DNA of 43,006 nt from Treponema sp. Its GTDB lineage: Bacteria; Spirochaetota; Spirochaetia; Treponematales; Treponemataceae. A program made the position numbers and the translations under genes. The stretch's first letter is position 1. Each line of letters opens with the position of its first letter. Shown piece by piece: positions 7,702 to 16,065 of the stretch. The DNA is taken from contig JAFUTH010000011.1 of assembly GCA_017484285.1 (NCBI GenBank), positions 67,127 through 110,132 of the forward strand, written 5' to 3'. The notes beneath the pieces were generated by a model. The model was not told the DNA's origin, searched no databases, and worked only from the letters and a program-made list of their open reading frames with translations.

Positions 7702-8094
7702 TCAAGCGCGCTTATTCGCTTTTATCCGCGCCACAAAAGCCGGCAGCAGTTTTGTCGTAACCCACACGAATATCACCGCGCCGAGGGCAGCACCGCACGT
7801 GTCAGAAAGCCAGTCAAGCACGGAAGCGTCACGCCCCGGCGTAAAACTCTGGTGAATTTCGTCAGTGATTGCCCACAAGCTGATAATGAGCGTCGGAAGC
7901 CAAAACGTTTTGTAACTTTTGATGTTGCACGCAAACGCGAGCCAAAACGAAAAGCCAGCAAAGCAAAAAAAATGCACTACTTTGTCGGCGTTCCAAAAGC
8001 CAGGCATGTGCTCAATGTGCTCTTGAGACGAAAGATAAAAATTGCATCCCGCCACAATAAGGGCGGGAATCCATTTTAAAATTTTTTTAATCAT
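7702..8094 (-). CDS. VanZ-family membrane protein
   Basis: A 130-residue integral membrane protein with about four hydrophobic helices. The VanZ signature is seen as DKVVHFFCFAGFS near residue 37, and DEIHQSFTPGRDASVLDWLSD near residue 83, which matches the DE-x-x-Q-x-F-x-PGR-x-x-x-x-D pattern. VanZ proteins occur in many bacteria and only some give teicoplanin tolerance; the general function is not known. It converges on the cupin gene. Its 5' untranslated region consists of a CACAGA-type repeat shared with the end of the upstream activase gene. Confidence 0.85.
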   Translation of the reverse strand: MIKKILKWIPALIVAGCNFYLSSQEHIEHMPGFWNADKVVHFFCFAGFSFWLAFACNIKSYKTFWLPTLIISLWAITDEIHQSFTPGRDASVLDWLSDTCGAALGAVIFVWVTTKLLPAFVARIKANKRA

Positions 8095-8095
8095 A

Positions 8096-8116
8096 AATCT
8101 CTGTGCCCTCTGTGAG
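8096..8116. repeat. CTCTGTG short-repeat array
   Basis: CTCTGTGCCCTCTGTG (8099-8114) sits between the activase stop and the VanZ start and belongs to the CACAGAT family. It abuts a 7-bp inverted repeat (GAGAAAT 8114-8120, ATTTCTC 8127-8133) that straddles the activase stop codon. Confidence 0.5.
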
Positions 8117-8120
8117 AAAT

Positions 8121-11100
8121 TTACGCATTTCTCGATTTTTCATTCATTATCAGCATTTGCAAGCGGTTTTCCACATTCGCAAAACTCGTGTCGGGGTCAA
8201 GGTCGAGCGGCAAAATCTGCACGGCGGGGAATTCTTCCTTCACCTTTTTCATAATGCCGCGCCCGCAGATGTGATTCGGCAAGCACCCGAACGGCTGCAA
8301 AATCACGAAACTCTGCACGCCACGGAGCGCGTATTCTTTGATTTCGCCCGGAATGAGCCAGCCTTCGCCCGAAAGGAAAGTGCGGTTCATAATTTCATCG
8401 GTTTCGGCGGCAAGAACGGGGAGCGGTGTCGCTTTCACAAAGAGCGGATGACGGCTCGCTTCTTTTTCGCAAGTCTTTTGCGCTCGTTCAAAGAGTTTTT
8501 CGGCAACGCGGTCAAAAAGTGCGTTCGCCATGTTGAATTTGACATTCAAATCCTTTGCCTCAACAACGCGGGCATAAAAATCCTTGCGGAACACATTCGC
8601 CATGCGCGGCAAAATCACTTCCAAGCCGTTTTCTTCAAGGTAGCGTTCCACATGGAAATTCGAGCCGGGATGGAAAGTCACAAGATATTCGCCCGTTACG
8701 AACACGCGCGAACGCGGCTGAGAGCGGTCGTATTTGATTTCGCAGAACCGCGTGATTCCGCGTTTGTATGCTTTGAGTGCCGTGCGGATTCCTTTGTCGA
8801 TTCCTTGCGCAATGTCGTCAATTACTTCGTCAAAAATGCGGTTCGTTTCGCCCTTGTTCACTTCATACGGACGAATTTGACGGCGGAGTTCTTCAAGCAT
8901 GTCCATCATCGTGATTACCCACAGCGAGCGGATGTTGAAGAGCGCACCAAGTCGGAATCCGGGATGCATTTCCTTTGAGTCAATCGGATCGGTGGAAACA
9001 ATCGGCACTTGCTTAAAGCCCGCCGCGTCTAAGGCTCGGCGGAGCAATGCCGAATAGTGAGAAAGGCGGCAGTCGCCCTGATACTTTGCCATGCCGATTG
9101 CAACGCGGTCGAGCGGGTATTTTCCGCTTTGCAGGGCAGAAATCGCCTCGCCGATGACCATTTGCGCGGGGAAGCAGGTGTCGTTGTGCACATATTTTTT
9201 GCCGACCTGAATCTGCTGGTTTTCGCCCATAGAAAGCGGGAGCGCGCGAAGCCCTTGCTTACGAAGCACGCCCGAAAGCAGTTTGCAGAAAGCCGCCGAC
9301 ACATTCGGAATCAAAACCGTGCGCATTTCCAAGTCTTCTTTGCCGAATTTTGCCGTGTATGCGTCACCCAAATCTTTGAACGGCAGAATGCCTTTTTTGG
9401 CTCTGCGTTCGGCAATCGTTTCGAGGAAAGATTTGACGCGAATATTGAGCGAATTTGCCGCCCCGCCCTCATCGAGTTTTAAAATGAGCGGCGATTTCCC
9501 CGAAGTTTCGCTCATAATGCGGATAATCTCATCGGAAAGAATCGCGTCGTGCCCGCAGCCAAAGCTCACAATCTGCACATATTCAAGCGCGGGGGATTTT
9601 GCCGCCAAAAGCGCGCCCGAAAGCATTCGCGTGTGGAAATTGTTGGTGACTTCCGCCCGCGTGTAGCGAAGATTCACATCGTTCAGTTCGGGGAGCGAAT
9701 CGACAGTAAGCACGGGAATGTACTGCTTGGTAAACACGCGCGAAAGGTCGTGGCTCACGAGCGCGTCCGTGTGGTACGGGCGACCTGCAAGCACCACCGC
9801 AAAACCGTTTTCCGCCGTCACCTTGTCGATGATTTTCTGCCCGTCTTCGCGGAGTTTTGCGCGGAACGCCAAAATCGCCGCCTCGCCTTGCGCAAACGCC
9901 GCCTCGATTTCAGACTTTTGCAAGCCGTAATTTTCGCTGAAATACGAAATAATCTGATTTTTGCGGTCAGTTTCCGAATACCAGTGGAACATCGGATTGT
10001 CAAACGGCACATTCCACCGCCGTGCGGGATTTTCCGAGTGCGAAATAATGAGCGGATAGCCCTTCACGACCGCGCACACATAATTCGATGCACGAGCCTT
10101 GTCGGTGGCAGGCATTTCCATCACCATGGGCATGAAAATTCGAAAGTTAGCAGTTAGCAGTGAGGAGTTAGAAGTTAGGGTGGGGGAAGTCTCCCCCTCG
10201 GCTACAATGGCTTCGCCATTTCCGCCTACCCCCTCTGCGGGGACACCCCGCAACGCCCCGTTGTCTCTGAGTTTTTCAAACTGCTTCACCAAGTCCTGAA
10301 TGTGACCGTGCGCCAACTTTGCGGGGAAGCACACGGTGTCGCTTGGCACGAACGGAATGCCGTTTTCAAACATGTCGCGGCTGCTTTTGTGCGAGAGAAT
10401 TACATCGTAGCCGAGCGAGCGGAAGAAGGTTGACCAGAACGGCATTGAATCCCAGTATTCGAGCGTGCGCGGCAAGCCGATTGTGATGTTCTTTTTTGCC
10501 GAAACTTGCTTGTAATCCCATTTTTTGAACAAAAGCTGCTCTCGAATCAAGAACATATCGGGCGTGTAGCGCGTTTTTGACTCTGGAATCACACCCGGCT
10601 TCGTCTTTTCGGGCGCACCCAAGCCAGAAACAGCCTCTTCGTCTTCGCTGCCGTCAGCAATTTTCAGGCTCTTGTCTGCATCACTCAATTCCTCGCTCAA
10701 AATGACTTCGCCACGCGCACAGCGGTTTCCCGTGATGTAGGTCGTGCCGTTCGAGAACTGAATCAAACTCCGCGAGCAGTGATTGGCGCACTTCGAGCAA
10801 ATCACATTTTCTCGCTGAGTGTAGGAAAGCGACTCCAGCGCGTCAAAGCCGATAAAATTGCTTTTCGCTCCCGCCTCATGCTTTTCTTTCGTCAAAAGTG
10901 CCGCGCCGATACAGCCCATTTCGCCGGGGTAGGGAGCGCGGGTCACTTCCACGCCGAGATATTGCTCTAGCGAGCGCAAAACCGCGTCATTTTTGAAAGT
11001 GCCGCCCTGCACCACGATTTTGTTTCCGAGAATGCTCGTGTTTGCAATACGCACGACTTTGGTGAACACATTTTCGATGATTGAGCGGCACAAGCCCGCC

Positions 11101-12683
11101 ATGATGTCGTCGGGACCGCAGCCGTTTTTCTGCTCGGTGATAATCGTCGAATTCATAAAGACCGTGCAGCGGCTTCCCAAGTCAGCGGGCTTTTTTGAGC
11201 GGAACGCGGCATCGGCGATTTTGTCTGTGGGGATTTTGAGCGACGAGGCAAAATTTTCAAGGAAGGAGCCGCAACCGCTTGAACACGCCTCGTTTAGCGT
11301 GATGTTCGTAATGATTCCGTCGGCGACCCAAATGCCTTTCATGTCCTGACCGCCGATGTCGAGGATAAAGCTCACATCGGGAACAAAGCGGCGGGCGGCG
11401 GTCGCGTGTGCCACCGTCTCCACCGTGTGATAATCCGCGCCGTACGCTTTCGCAATCAAAAGCTCGCCGTAGCCCGTCGTGCCAAGACCCAAGACATTGA
11501 GTTTTACGCCCATCGCCTCATATTTTGCGTGAAGTTCCATAAGCCCGCGCCGCACGACATTGATTGGATCGCCGCGGTTGTTCGCATAGTAGCGGTCAAA
11601 GACTTTTTCGTCCTCAGTCATCAAGACCATTTTGCTTGTGGTGCTTCCCGCATCAATTCCGATGTACACATTGAGCGTGTCGCCCGCCTTCACATCGATT
11701 TTTGCAAGTTCGGGAGATTTATGTTTCTCTCGCCACGCAGCACATTCTTCTTCGCTTTCAAAATAGGCTTTTTTGACTTTGCTGCCCGTATGCTCCACGC
11801 GGACAACACCGCCGTCAAGGGCATGAATCGCATCGCTCAATAAAATCGCGTCAGAATCATCTTCGCACGGGAAAAGCTCGTCAAGTGCAATCGCCGCTCC
11901 CCGCGCAACGATTGTTTCGGGATGTTCCGGGCGGATAATTTCTTCGGGCTTGAGATTCAATTTTTGAGCAAATGCTTTCACAAGCGTGTGGTCGTAGGTA
12001 AGTGGGCCGCCCTCAAAGATAATCGGCGGTTTTAATTCCAAGCCCTGCGCCAGACCGCCAACCGTCTGCTTTACAATCGCATGAAACGCCGAGAGCGCAA
12101 TGTCCGCGCGCTCAACGCCCTGATTGAGCATGGACTGAATATCGGTCTTCGCAAACACGCCGCACCGCCCCGAAATCGAATGCACTTCCTTTCCGCTTGC
12201 GGCAAGACCTTCAAATTCTTCAGTGGGAACTTTTAAAAGCGAGGCAATCTCATCGATGAACGCGCCCGTTCCGCCCGCGCAACTTCCGTTCATGCGCATA
12301 TCGGAAGTGACCAAGCGACCATCATCATCATAAAAAAAGATTATTTTTGCATCTTGCCCGCCCAGTTCAATCGCCGTTCTGGCATTCGGATAAAGTGAAC
12401 GCACTGCCGCAGAATTTGCGACGACTTCCTGAACGAAATGAGCACCGATTCTGTCCGCAATGGGCTTTCCGCCCGAACCACAGACCGCAATACGGAACCG
12501 CTCGCCAGGGAATTGCGTTTCAACGGAACGCAAAAGCCGCTGCGTTGTTGCCCATTGCTCGGCGTGATGCCGCTCGTAGTGCGTGTAAACAATTTCATTT
12601 TTTTCTGAGTCGAGAATGAGAATCTTTACTGTCGTGGAACCGACATCGATTCCCATGCGCAATGCTTTTTCTGCCAAATTCAT
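8121..12683 (-). CDS. Large acyl-CoA dehydratase activase-type protein (two BadF/BcrA ATPase domains + DUF2229)
   Basis: A 1520-residue cytoplasmic protein. Residues about 8-290 and 335-600 are two ASKHA-type activase domains, each with a phosphate loop (GIDVGSTTVK, GIDAGSTTSK) and paired Cys motifs that in the HgdC/BcrA families hold a shared [4Fe-4S] cluster (GSCAGGTG with GRCGVF; EACSSGCG with SRCTVF). A further Cys group, CSKCANHC...NRC, lies near 625-650. Then come a DUF2229 region (about 708-870) and a long C-terminal part with CFPA, GRPYHTD and SFGCGHD motifs, related to the dehydratase subunits. In related enzymes the activase drives ATP-dependent electron transfer to a radical dehydratase; the role of this fused form is not settled. 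Residues about 807-846 are a repeat-encoded insertion. The Shine-Dalgarno is poor (GAGG only one base before the ATG). Confidence 0.88.
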   Translation of the reverse strand: MNLAEKALRMGIDVGSTTVKILILDSEKNEIVYTHYERHHAEQWATTQRLLRSVETQFPGERFRIAVCGSGGKPIADRIGAHFVQEVVANSAAVRSLYPNARTAIELGGQDAKIIFFYDDDGRLVTSDMRMNGSCAGGTGAFIDEIASLLKVPTEEFEGLAASGKEVHSISGRCGVFAKTDIQSMLNQGVERADIALSAFHAIVKQTVGGLAQGLELKPPIIFEGGPLTYDHTLVKAFAQKLNLKPEEIIRPEHPETIVARGAAIALDELFPCEDDSDAILLSDAIHALDGGVVRVEHTGSKVKKAYFESEEECAAWREKHKSPELAKIDVKAGDTLNVYIGIDAGSTTSKMVLMTEDEKVFDRYYANNRGDPINVVRRGLMELHAKYEAMGVKLNVLGLGTTGYGELLIAKAYGADYHTVETVAHATAARRFVPDVSFILDIGGQDMKGIWVADGIITNITLNEACSSGCGSFLENFASSLKIPTDKIADAAFRSKKPADLGSRCTVFMNSTIITEQKNGCGPDDIMAGLCRSIIENVFTKVVRIANTSILGNKIVVQGGTFKNDAVLRSLEQYLGVEVTRAPYPGEMGCIGAALLTKEKHEAGAKSNFIGFDALESLSYTQRENVICSKCANHCSRSLIQFSNGTTYITGNRCARGEVILSEELSDADKSLKIADGSEDEEAVSGLGAPEKTKPGVIPESKTRYTPDMFLIREQLLFKKWDYKQVSAKKNITIGLPRTLEYWDSMPFWSTFFRSLGYDVILSHKSSRDMFENGIPFVPSDTVCFPAKLAHGHIQDLVKQFEKLRDNGALRGVPAEGVGGNGEAIVAEGETSPTLTSNSSLLTANFRIFMPMVMEMPATDKARASNYVCAVVKGYPLIISHSENPARRWNVPFDNPMFHWYSETDRKNQIISYFSENYGLQKSEIEAAFAQGEAAILAFRAKLREDGQKIIDKVTAENGFAVVLAGRPYHTDALVSHDLSRVFTKQYIPVLTVDSLPELNDVNLRYTRAEVTNNFHTRMLSGALLAAKSPALEYVQIVSFGCGHDAILSDEIIRIMSETSGKSPLILKLDEGGAANSLNIRVKSFLETIAERRAKKGILPFKDLGDAYTAKFGKEDLEMRTVLIPNVSAAFCKLLSGVLRKQGLRALPLSMGENQQIQVGKKYVHNDTCFPAQMVIGEAISALQSGKYPLDRVAIGMAKYQGDCRLSHYSALLRRALDAAGFKQVPIVSTDPIDSKEMHPGFRLGALFNIRSLWVITMMDMLEELRRQIRPYEVNKGETNRIFDEVIDDIAQGIDKGIRTALKAYKRGITRFCEIKYDRSQPRSRVFVTGEYLVTFHPGSNFHVERYLEENGLEVILPRMANVFRKDFYARVVEAKDLNVKFNMANALFDRVAEKLFERAQKTCEKEASRHPLFVKATPLPVLAAETDEIMNRTFLSGEGWLIPGEIKEYALRGVQSFVILQPFGCLPNHICGRGIMKKVKEEFPAVQILPLDLDPDTSFANVENRLQMLIMNEKSRNA
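10140..10262. repeat. Repeat cassette inserted in frame in the activase gene
   Basis: The plus strand shows a tandem series GTTAGCAGTTAGCAGTGAGG, then AGTTAGAAGTTAG, a GGGGGAAGTCTCCCCC hairpin, an ATGGCTTCGCCAT hairpin and a GCGGGGACACCCCGC hairpin. It encodes about 37 low-complexity residues (for example TLTSNSSLLTANF) between parts of DUF2229 that are otherwise continuous in the family. A second, non-coding cassette with the same first hairpin is at 12708-12800. Confidence 0.7.
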
Positions 12684-12694
12684 GCCTCATATAG

Positions 12695-12700
12695 ATTATA
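12695..12700 (-). promoter_or_regulatory. Candidate -10 box of the activase gene
   Basis: A perfect TATAAT on the minus strand ends eleven bases before the ATG, so the leader would be about four bases. No convincing -35 box; the region upstream is the repeat cassette. Confidence 0.35.
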
Positions 12701-12707
12701 AAACAAA

Positions 12708-12800
12708 AAGAGGGGGAAGTCTCCCCCTCGCTCCAAAGCGTAGCTTTTTCGCTACCATCTCTACGGGCTCAAACGCCGCCGCAAGTTTTTCATTCCTCTA
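12708..12800. repeat. GC-rich hairpin cassette, intergenic copy
   Basis: It begins with AGGGGGAAGTCTCCCCCTCG, as in the copy inside the activase gene (10140-10262), followed by a second hairpin (AGCGTAGC...GCTACC) and a segment CTACGGGCTCAAACGCCG comparable to the third hairpin there. It fills most of the gap between the helicase and activase genes. Confidence 0.6.
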
Positions 12801-12827
12801 TTTTTTTTGCACAGAATGAAAAACTTG
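12782..12827. repeat. Perfect 14-bp inverted repeat after the helicase gene
   Basis: CAAGTTTTTCATTC (12782-12795) and GAATGAAAAACTTG (12814-12827) flank an 18-base spacer containing eight T. It begins 20 bases past the helicase stop. The T run lies in the loop, so it is not a standard intrinsic terminator, but the stem could protect or end the mRNA. Confidence 0.6.
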
Positions 12828-12846
12828 GTTTTCAACGCCCGCTTTT

Positions 12847-15129
12847 TTAGAATTCGTCTTTAAAGCTTCTGCGGTAAGAAGAAGCTCCGCTTCGCTCGGT
12901 CTGCGCGTGGGTTCTTCTGCCAAAGCCACGGTCATGGTCTCGTCCGCCGAAACCTCGGTCTCGGTCGCGGTCTCGTCCAAATCCGCGTCCTCTACCGCCT
13001 CTGTCGCGTCCACCGAATCCCTGGTCGCGTCCGCGACCTGACTCTCTTCCACCAAAGTCGTCAAAGTCACGGTCACGTCTTCCACCACGACCGCCGCCGT
13101 TTCCGCCTTTTGAATCGACATGCACATGCGGGATTTTTCCGCTCTGTGAGAGGTCAAGCACTTTGTTCGCGCTTTCGATTGGCAAGCTCACGAGTGAGAA
13201 GTTCGTTGAGACATCGATGCGGTCAACCAATTTTCCCGGAATATTGAGCAAATCACTGAAGTAGTCGGCAATTCCTCGTGCATTGTAGCCGTCGCGCCGT
13301 CCAAGCTGAATGAACAGACGCTTCTGATTTGGATTATCGCCTTCATCACTGAATCTTCGACCGCCCATTCCACGCTCGCCTCGTCTTCCGCCACGGTCTC
13401 TGTCGCGCTCACCACGCGGGCGAACTGGAGTGATGTCGCCGTAATGTGATTCATCGAGTGATTTTCCGTAGTCAACGCTCAAAATACCTGCCAAAACTGC
13501 CTGTGCGTCCTGACCGTTACAGAGTTCAGCCGCCATTTTTGTGTAGATTGCATCGACAGATTTGAGCTGAGGAACAAAATCGTCCTGTTTATCCAAATCT
13601 TCGCCCTCAACCTGCGCTTTGCCGCCACCAATGTAGACAACACCGTCTTTGACATCGGCAGGGTCACGCATGAGACCGAGCTGTACTTTGAGCGTGTCAA
13701 GCATTCGCTCTCGTTTGACTTCAAGCACTTTTTTGACTGACGGCACTTCTTCTTCGTTAAGCTCGCCTTTCGCCGCCTTTCGCACGGTGTTTTTGAGGAA
13801 TTCAAGCTTTCGTCTCTCTTCGGGGCGCACGAATGTAATCGCCGTTCCGCTCGTTCCCGCGCGACCTGTTCGACCGATTCGGTGAATGTAGGTCGCACCG
13901 TCATAGGGAAGCGAATAGTTTACAACATGAGAAAGACCGTTGATGTCGATACCACGCGCCGCAACATCAGTCGCCACGAGAACGCGGGTTTTTCGGCTTC
14001 GGAATCGGGCAAGAATCTTTTCGCGCTGACCTTGTGGAATGTCGCCGTGCAATGCCGCAACATCGTAGCCCTTTTCATCGAGCATTCGCGAAACATTGTC
14101 GGCATCGTTTTTGGTCTGAGTGAACACGAGTCCGTAAAAATTCGGTGACATGTCGATGATTCGCACCAACGCTTCGATTTTATCCCCTTCGCGCACAAAC
14201 CAATATTTCTGGTCGATAAGAAGCGGCTCTTCAACGAATCCTTCTTCTTCACAAATTTCATAGTCGCCCATGAACTGCTCGGCGATTCGCAAAATCGGCT
14301 TCGGCATGGTCGCGCTGAACAGCAAGATTCGCGCATCGGGCTTTGCCTGCTCAAAAATATGCTCAATGTCGTCGATGAAGCCCATGTCGAGCATTTCATC
14401 GCCTTCGTCAAGAATAAAATAGTCAATCTGGTCGAGCGTGAGTGTGCCGCGCTCCAAGTGATCCTGCACACGCCCCGGAGTGCCCACGACGATTTCACAA
14501 CCGCGCTTTAAATCACGGATTTGGTCACGATAGCTCGCGCCGCCGTACAAAACGGTTGTTCGCGGGAATTTCCCAGCGGTGAAAGTCTGGAGTTCGTTGC
14601 ACGTCTGAATCGCAAGCTCGCGGGTCGGTTCAAGAATGAGCGCACGAACATGGTCACTCTCTTCGTGAATGCGCTGAACGATTGGCAAACCGAACGCGGC
14701 AGTTTTTCCTGTGCCTGTGCGAGCCTTTGCGATGATGTTTGCGTCTCCGTTCAAAAGGCGCGGAATTGCCAACACCTGAATCGGTGACGGATGCTTGAAG
14801 CCCTTCTTTTCGATTGCGGCAAGAACCGTCTCGTCCAAGCCCAAATCAGCGAAGGAAATTTCTCCGTCGTCCTCTTCTTCTGAATCAGATTCTTCGTCGT
14901 CAGAATCGTCGAACTCTTCGTCAGACTCGGCATTTTCTTCTGAATCGGTAAAATCACGGTCGAGATTGTCAGCGAACTGTTCAAGCTGTGATTTAGGCTC
15001 TTCGTTGCGTGCATTTTCAGCCGATTCGTTTGTGACTGTTTCAGGATTTTCTGCTGAAACGACAGTTTCTTCGTTAGAGACAATAGTCTCGTCCAAGACG
15101 GCTTTGCCGTCGCTCACTACATTTTCCAT
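12847..15129 (-). CDS. deaD: DEAD-box RNA helicase with RGG-like tail (DeaD/CsdA type)
   Basis: A 760-residue ATP-dependent RNA helicase. Order: a very acidic, probably disordered N-terminus (1-90); a DEAD-box core from Q motif SPIQ through ARTGTGKT, PTRELA, motif II, SATMP, and HRIGRTGRAG (about 90-450); a linker; a DbpA-type RNA-binding domain (about 600-670, FIQLGRRDGYN...); and a Gly/Arg/Asp-rich tail with many RGG, RDRD and GFGGRD repeats. Motif II reads DEGD (241-244) instead of DEAD. Proteins of this build act in ribosome assembly and in cold. GGGGA stands before the ATG. It has its own promoter, a leader of about 160 bases with a terminator-like hairpin, and is divergent from carD. 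Confidence 0.93.
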   Translation of the reverse strand: MENVVSDGKAVLDETIVSNEETVVSAENPETVTNESAENARNEEPKSQLEQFADNLDRDFTDSEENAESDEEFDDSDDEESDSEEEDDGEISFADLGLDETVLAAIEKKGFKHPSPIQVLAIPRLLNGDANIIAKARTGTGKTAAFGLPIVQRIHEESDHVRALILEPTRELAIQTCNELQTFTAGKFPRTTVLYGGASYRDQIRDLKRGCEIVVGTPGRVQDHLERGTLTLDQIDYFILDEGDEMLDMGFIDDIEHIFEQAKPDARILLFSATMPKPILRIAEQFMGDYEICEEEGFVEEPLLIDQKYWFVREGDKIEALVRIIDMSPNFYGLVFTQTKNDADNVSRMLDEKGYDVAALHGDIPQGQREKILARFRSRKTRVLVATDVAARGIDINGLSHVVNYSLPYDGATYIHRIGRTGRAGTSGTAITFVRPEERRKLEFLKNTVRKAAKGELNEEEVPSVKKVLEVKRERMLDTLKVQLGLMRDPADVKDGVVYIGGGKAQVEGEDLDKQDDFVPQLKSVDAIYTKMAAELCNGQDAQAVLAGILSVDYGKSLDESHYGDITPVRPRGERDRDRGGRRGERGMGGRRFSDEGDNPNQKRLFIQLGRRDGYNARGIADYFSDLLNIPGKLVDRIDVSTNFSLVSLPIESANKVLDLSQSGKIPHVHVDSKGGNGGGRGGRRDRDFDDFGGRESGRGRDQGFGGRDRGGRGRGFGRDRDRDRGFGGRDHDRGFGRRTHAQTERSGASSYRRSFKDEF

Positions 15130-15252
15130 TTGTGTCCCCTATGGCGTGTACTTGCCTTTGGGAATCGCAAAATCTGTCTGTAAAAGGGATTTTGTATGCG
15201 AAATCAAAAGCCTGTTTTTGCTTAATTTTACCTTGCAAAAACTGACACGCTT

Positions 15253-15279
15253 AAAAAATGATGGAAGCCCTCTGCTTCC
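15253..15279 (-). terminator. Terminator-like hairpin (attenuator) in the helicase leader
   Basis: On the minus strand GGAAGC (15279-15274), loop AGAGG, GCTTCC (15268-15263), four bases, then six T (15258-15253). It lies about ten bases after the predicted transcription start and about 125 bases before the helicase ATG. Confidence 0.5.
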
Positions 15280-15295
15280 GTAAGAAAGTGACTTC

Positions 15296-15324
15296 ACTAT
15301 ATCGGAATATTCTAACAATATCAA
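15296..15324 (-). promoter_or_regulatory. Sigma-70 promoter of the DEAD-box helicase
   Basis: TTGATA (15324-15319), 17 bp, TATAGT (15301-15296): each hexamer matches consensus at five of six bases. Start of transcription near 15289 gives a leader of about 160 bases. Confidence 0.7.
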
Positions 15325-15358
15325 GAAAAATATTGAAAATTTTGACATATTTTGCAAT

Positions 15359-15387
15359 TTGCTTTCTGATGTCTTTTATGTTATACT
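15359..15387 (+). promoter_or_regulatory. Sigma-70 promoter of carD, likely leaderless
   Basis: TTGCTT (15359-15364), 17 bp, TATACT (15382-15387), and only six bases to the ATG at 15394; transcription should begin at or next to the start codon. There is no Shine-Dalgarno. A TTGACA at 15342-15347 has no good -10 at the right distance. Confidence 0.6.
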
Positions 15388-15393
15388 TTTCCT

Positions 15394-16065
15394 ATGAGTG
15401 AAGAAAAATTTGAATTCGTAATTGATCAGCGAGTCGTGTATCCAAGTCAAGGCGTTGGTCAAGTAAAAGAAATTTTCGAAAAAGAAATCAACGGAACGGT
15501 CACTAAGTACTACAAAATTTATCTTGAAGTTTCAGACATGGTCGTCATGATTCCTGTCGCAAACGCGCATCTGCTCGGCATCCGTCCGATTGTTTCCGCA
15601 GAAGACGCACAAAAAGCACTTGAAACGCTCGGCGACGAAATTGAGCCCGTCACTTCTGACTGGAAGCTCCGCTATCAGATGAACTTGGATTTGCTCAAAA
15701 AGGGCAGCATTTTCGACATCGTGAGCATCGTCCGCACGCTCTATCACCGCTCAAAGGTAAAAGAACTTCCCATTCAAGAGCGAAAACTCTACGACAATGC
15801 AAAAAAATTGCTTGAAGACGAAATTGCGTTTGCGCTCGACAAGCCGGTCAAAGAAATCGAAGCAATGCTTCACGCCAAACTTGAACCACTCGGCGCATTG
15901 GTCATGAAAAAGGCAGTGATTGCCGATGACCTTGACGACGATGATGATGACGAATTCGGCGAGGAAATCACAGACTCTGACAACGATGATTCAGACGATG
16001 ATGATGATTCAGATGAGGCAGACTCAGGAGACGATTCAGATGATGATGGAGACGACGACGAGTAA
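15394..16065 (+). CDS. carD: CarD-family RNA polymerase-binding regulator
   Basis: A 223-residue transcription factor. Residues about 8-70 match the RNA-polymerase interaction domain (DQRVVYPSQGVGQVKEI, then YYKIYL and the VMIPVANA segment), followed by a helical DNA-facing domain to about 180 with RYQMNLDLLKKG and ELPIQERKLYDNAKKLL. CarD stabilises open promoter complexes, notably at rRNA promoters. The last about 45 residues are almost all Asp, Glu and Ser, an acidic tail not needed in the core family. The start codon is probably the first base of the mRNA. The Asp run doubles as the start region of ispD in another frame. carD beside ispD/ispF is also the order I recall from T. pallidum. 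Confidence 0.93.
   Translation: MSEEKFEFVIDQRVVYPSQGVGQVKEIFEKEINGTVTKYYKIYLEVSDMVVMIPVANAHLLGIRPIVSAEDAQKALETLGDEIEPVTSDWKLRYQMNLDLLKKGSIFDIVSIVRTLYHRSKVKELPIQERKLYDNAKKLLEDEIAFALDKPVKEIEAMLHAKLEPLGALVMKKAVIADDLDDDDDDEFGEEITDSDNDDSDDDDDSDEADSGDDSDDDGDDDE

Noticed and set aside
8103..8978. A 291-codon plus-strand frame opposite the activase gene
   Set aside because: Composition is that of an antisense shadow (many Phe, Arg, His) and the minus-strand protein is clearly conserved.
12814..12847. Standard intrinsic terminator after the helicase gene
   Set aside because: The only strong stem (12782-12827) has its T tract in the loop, not after the stem on the minus strand.
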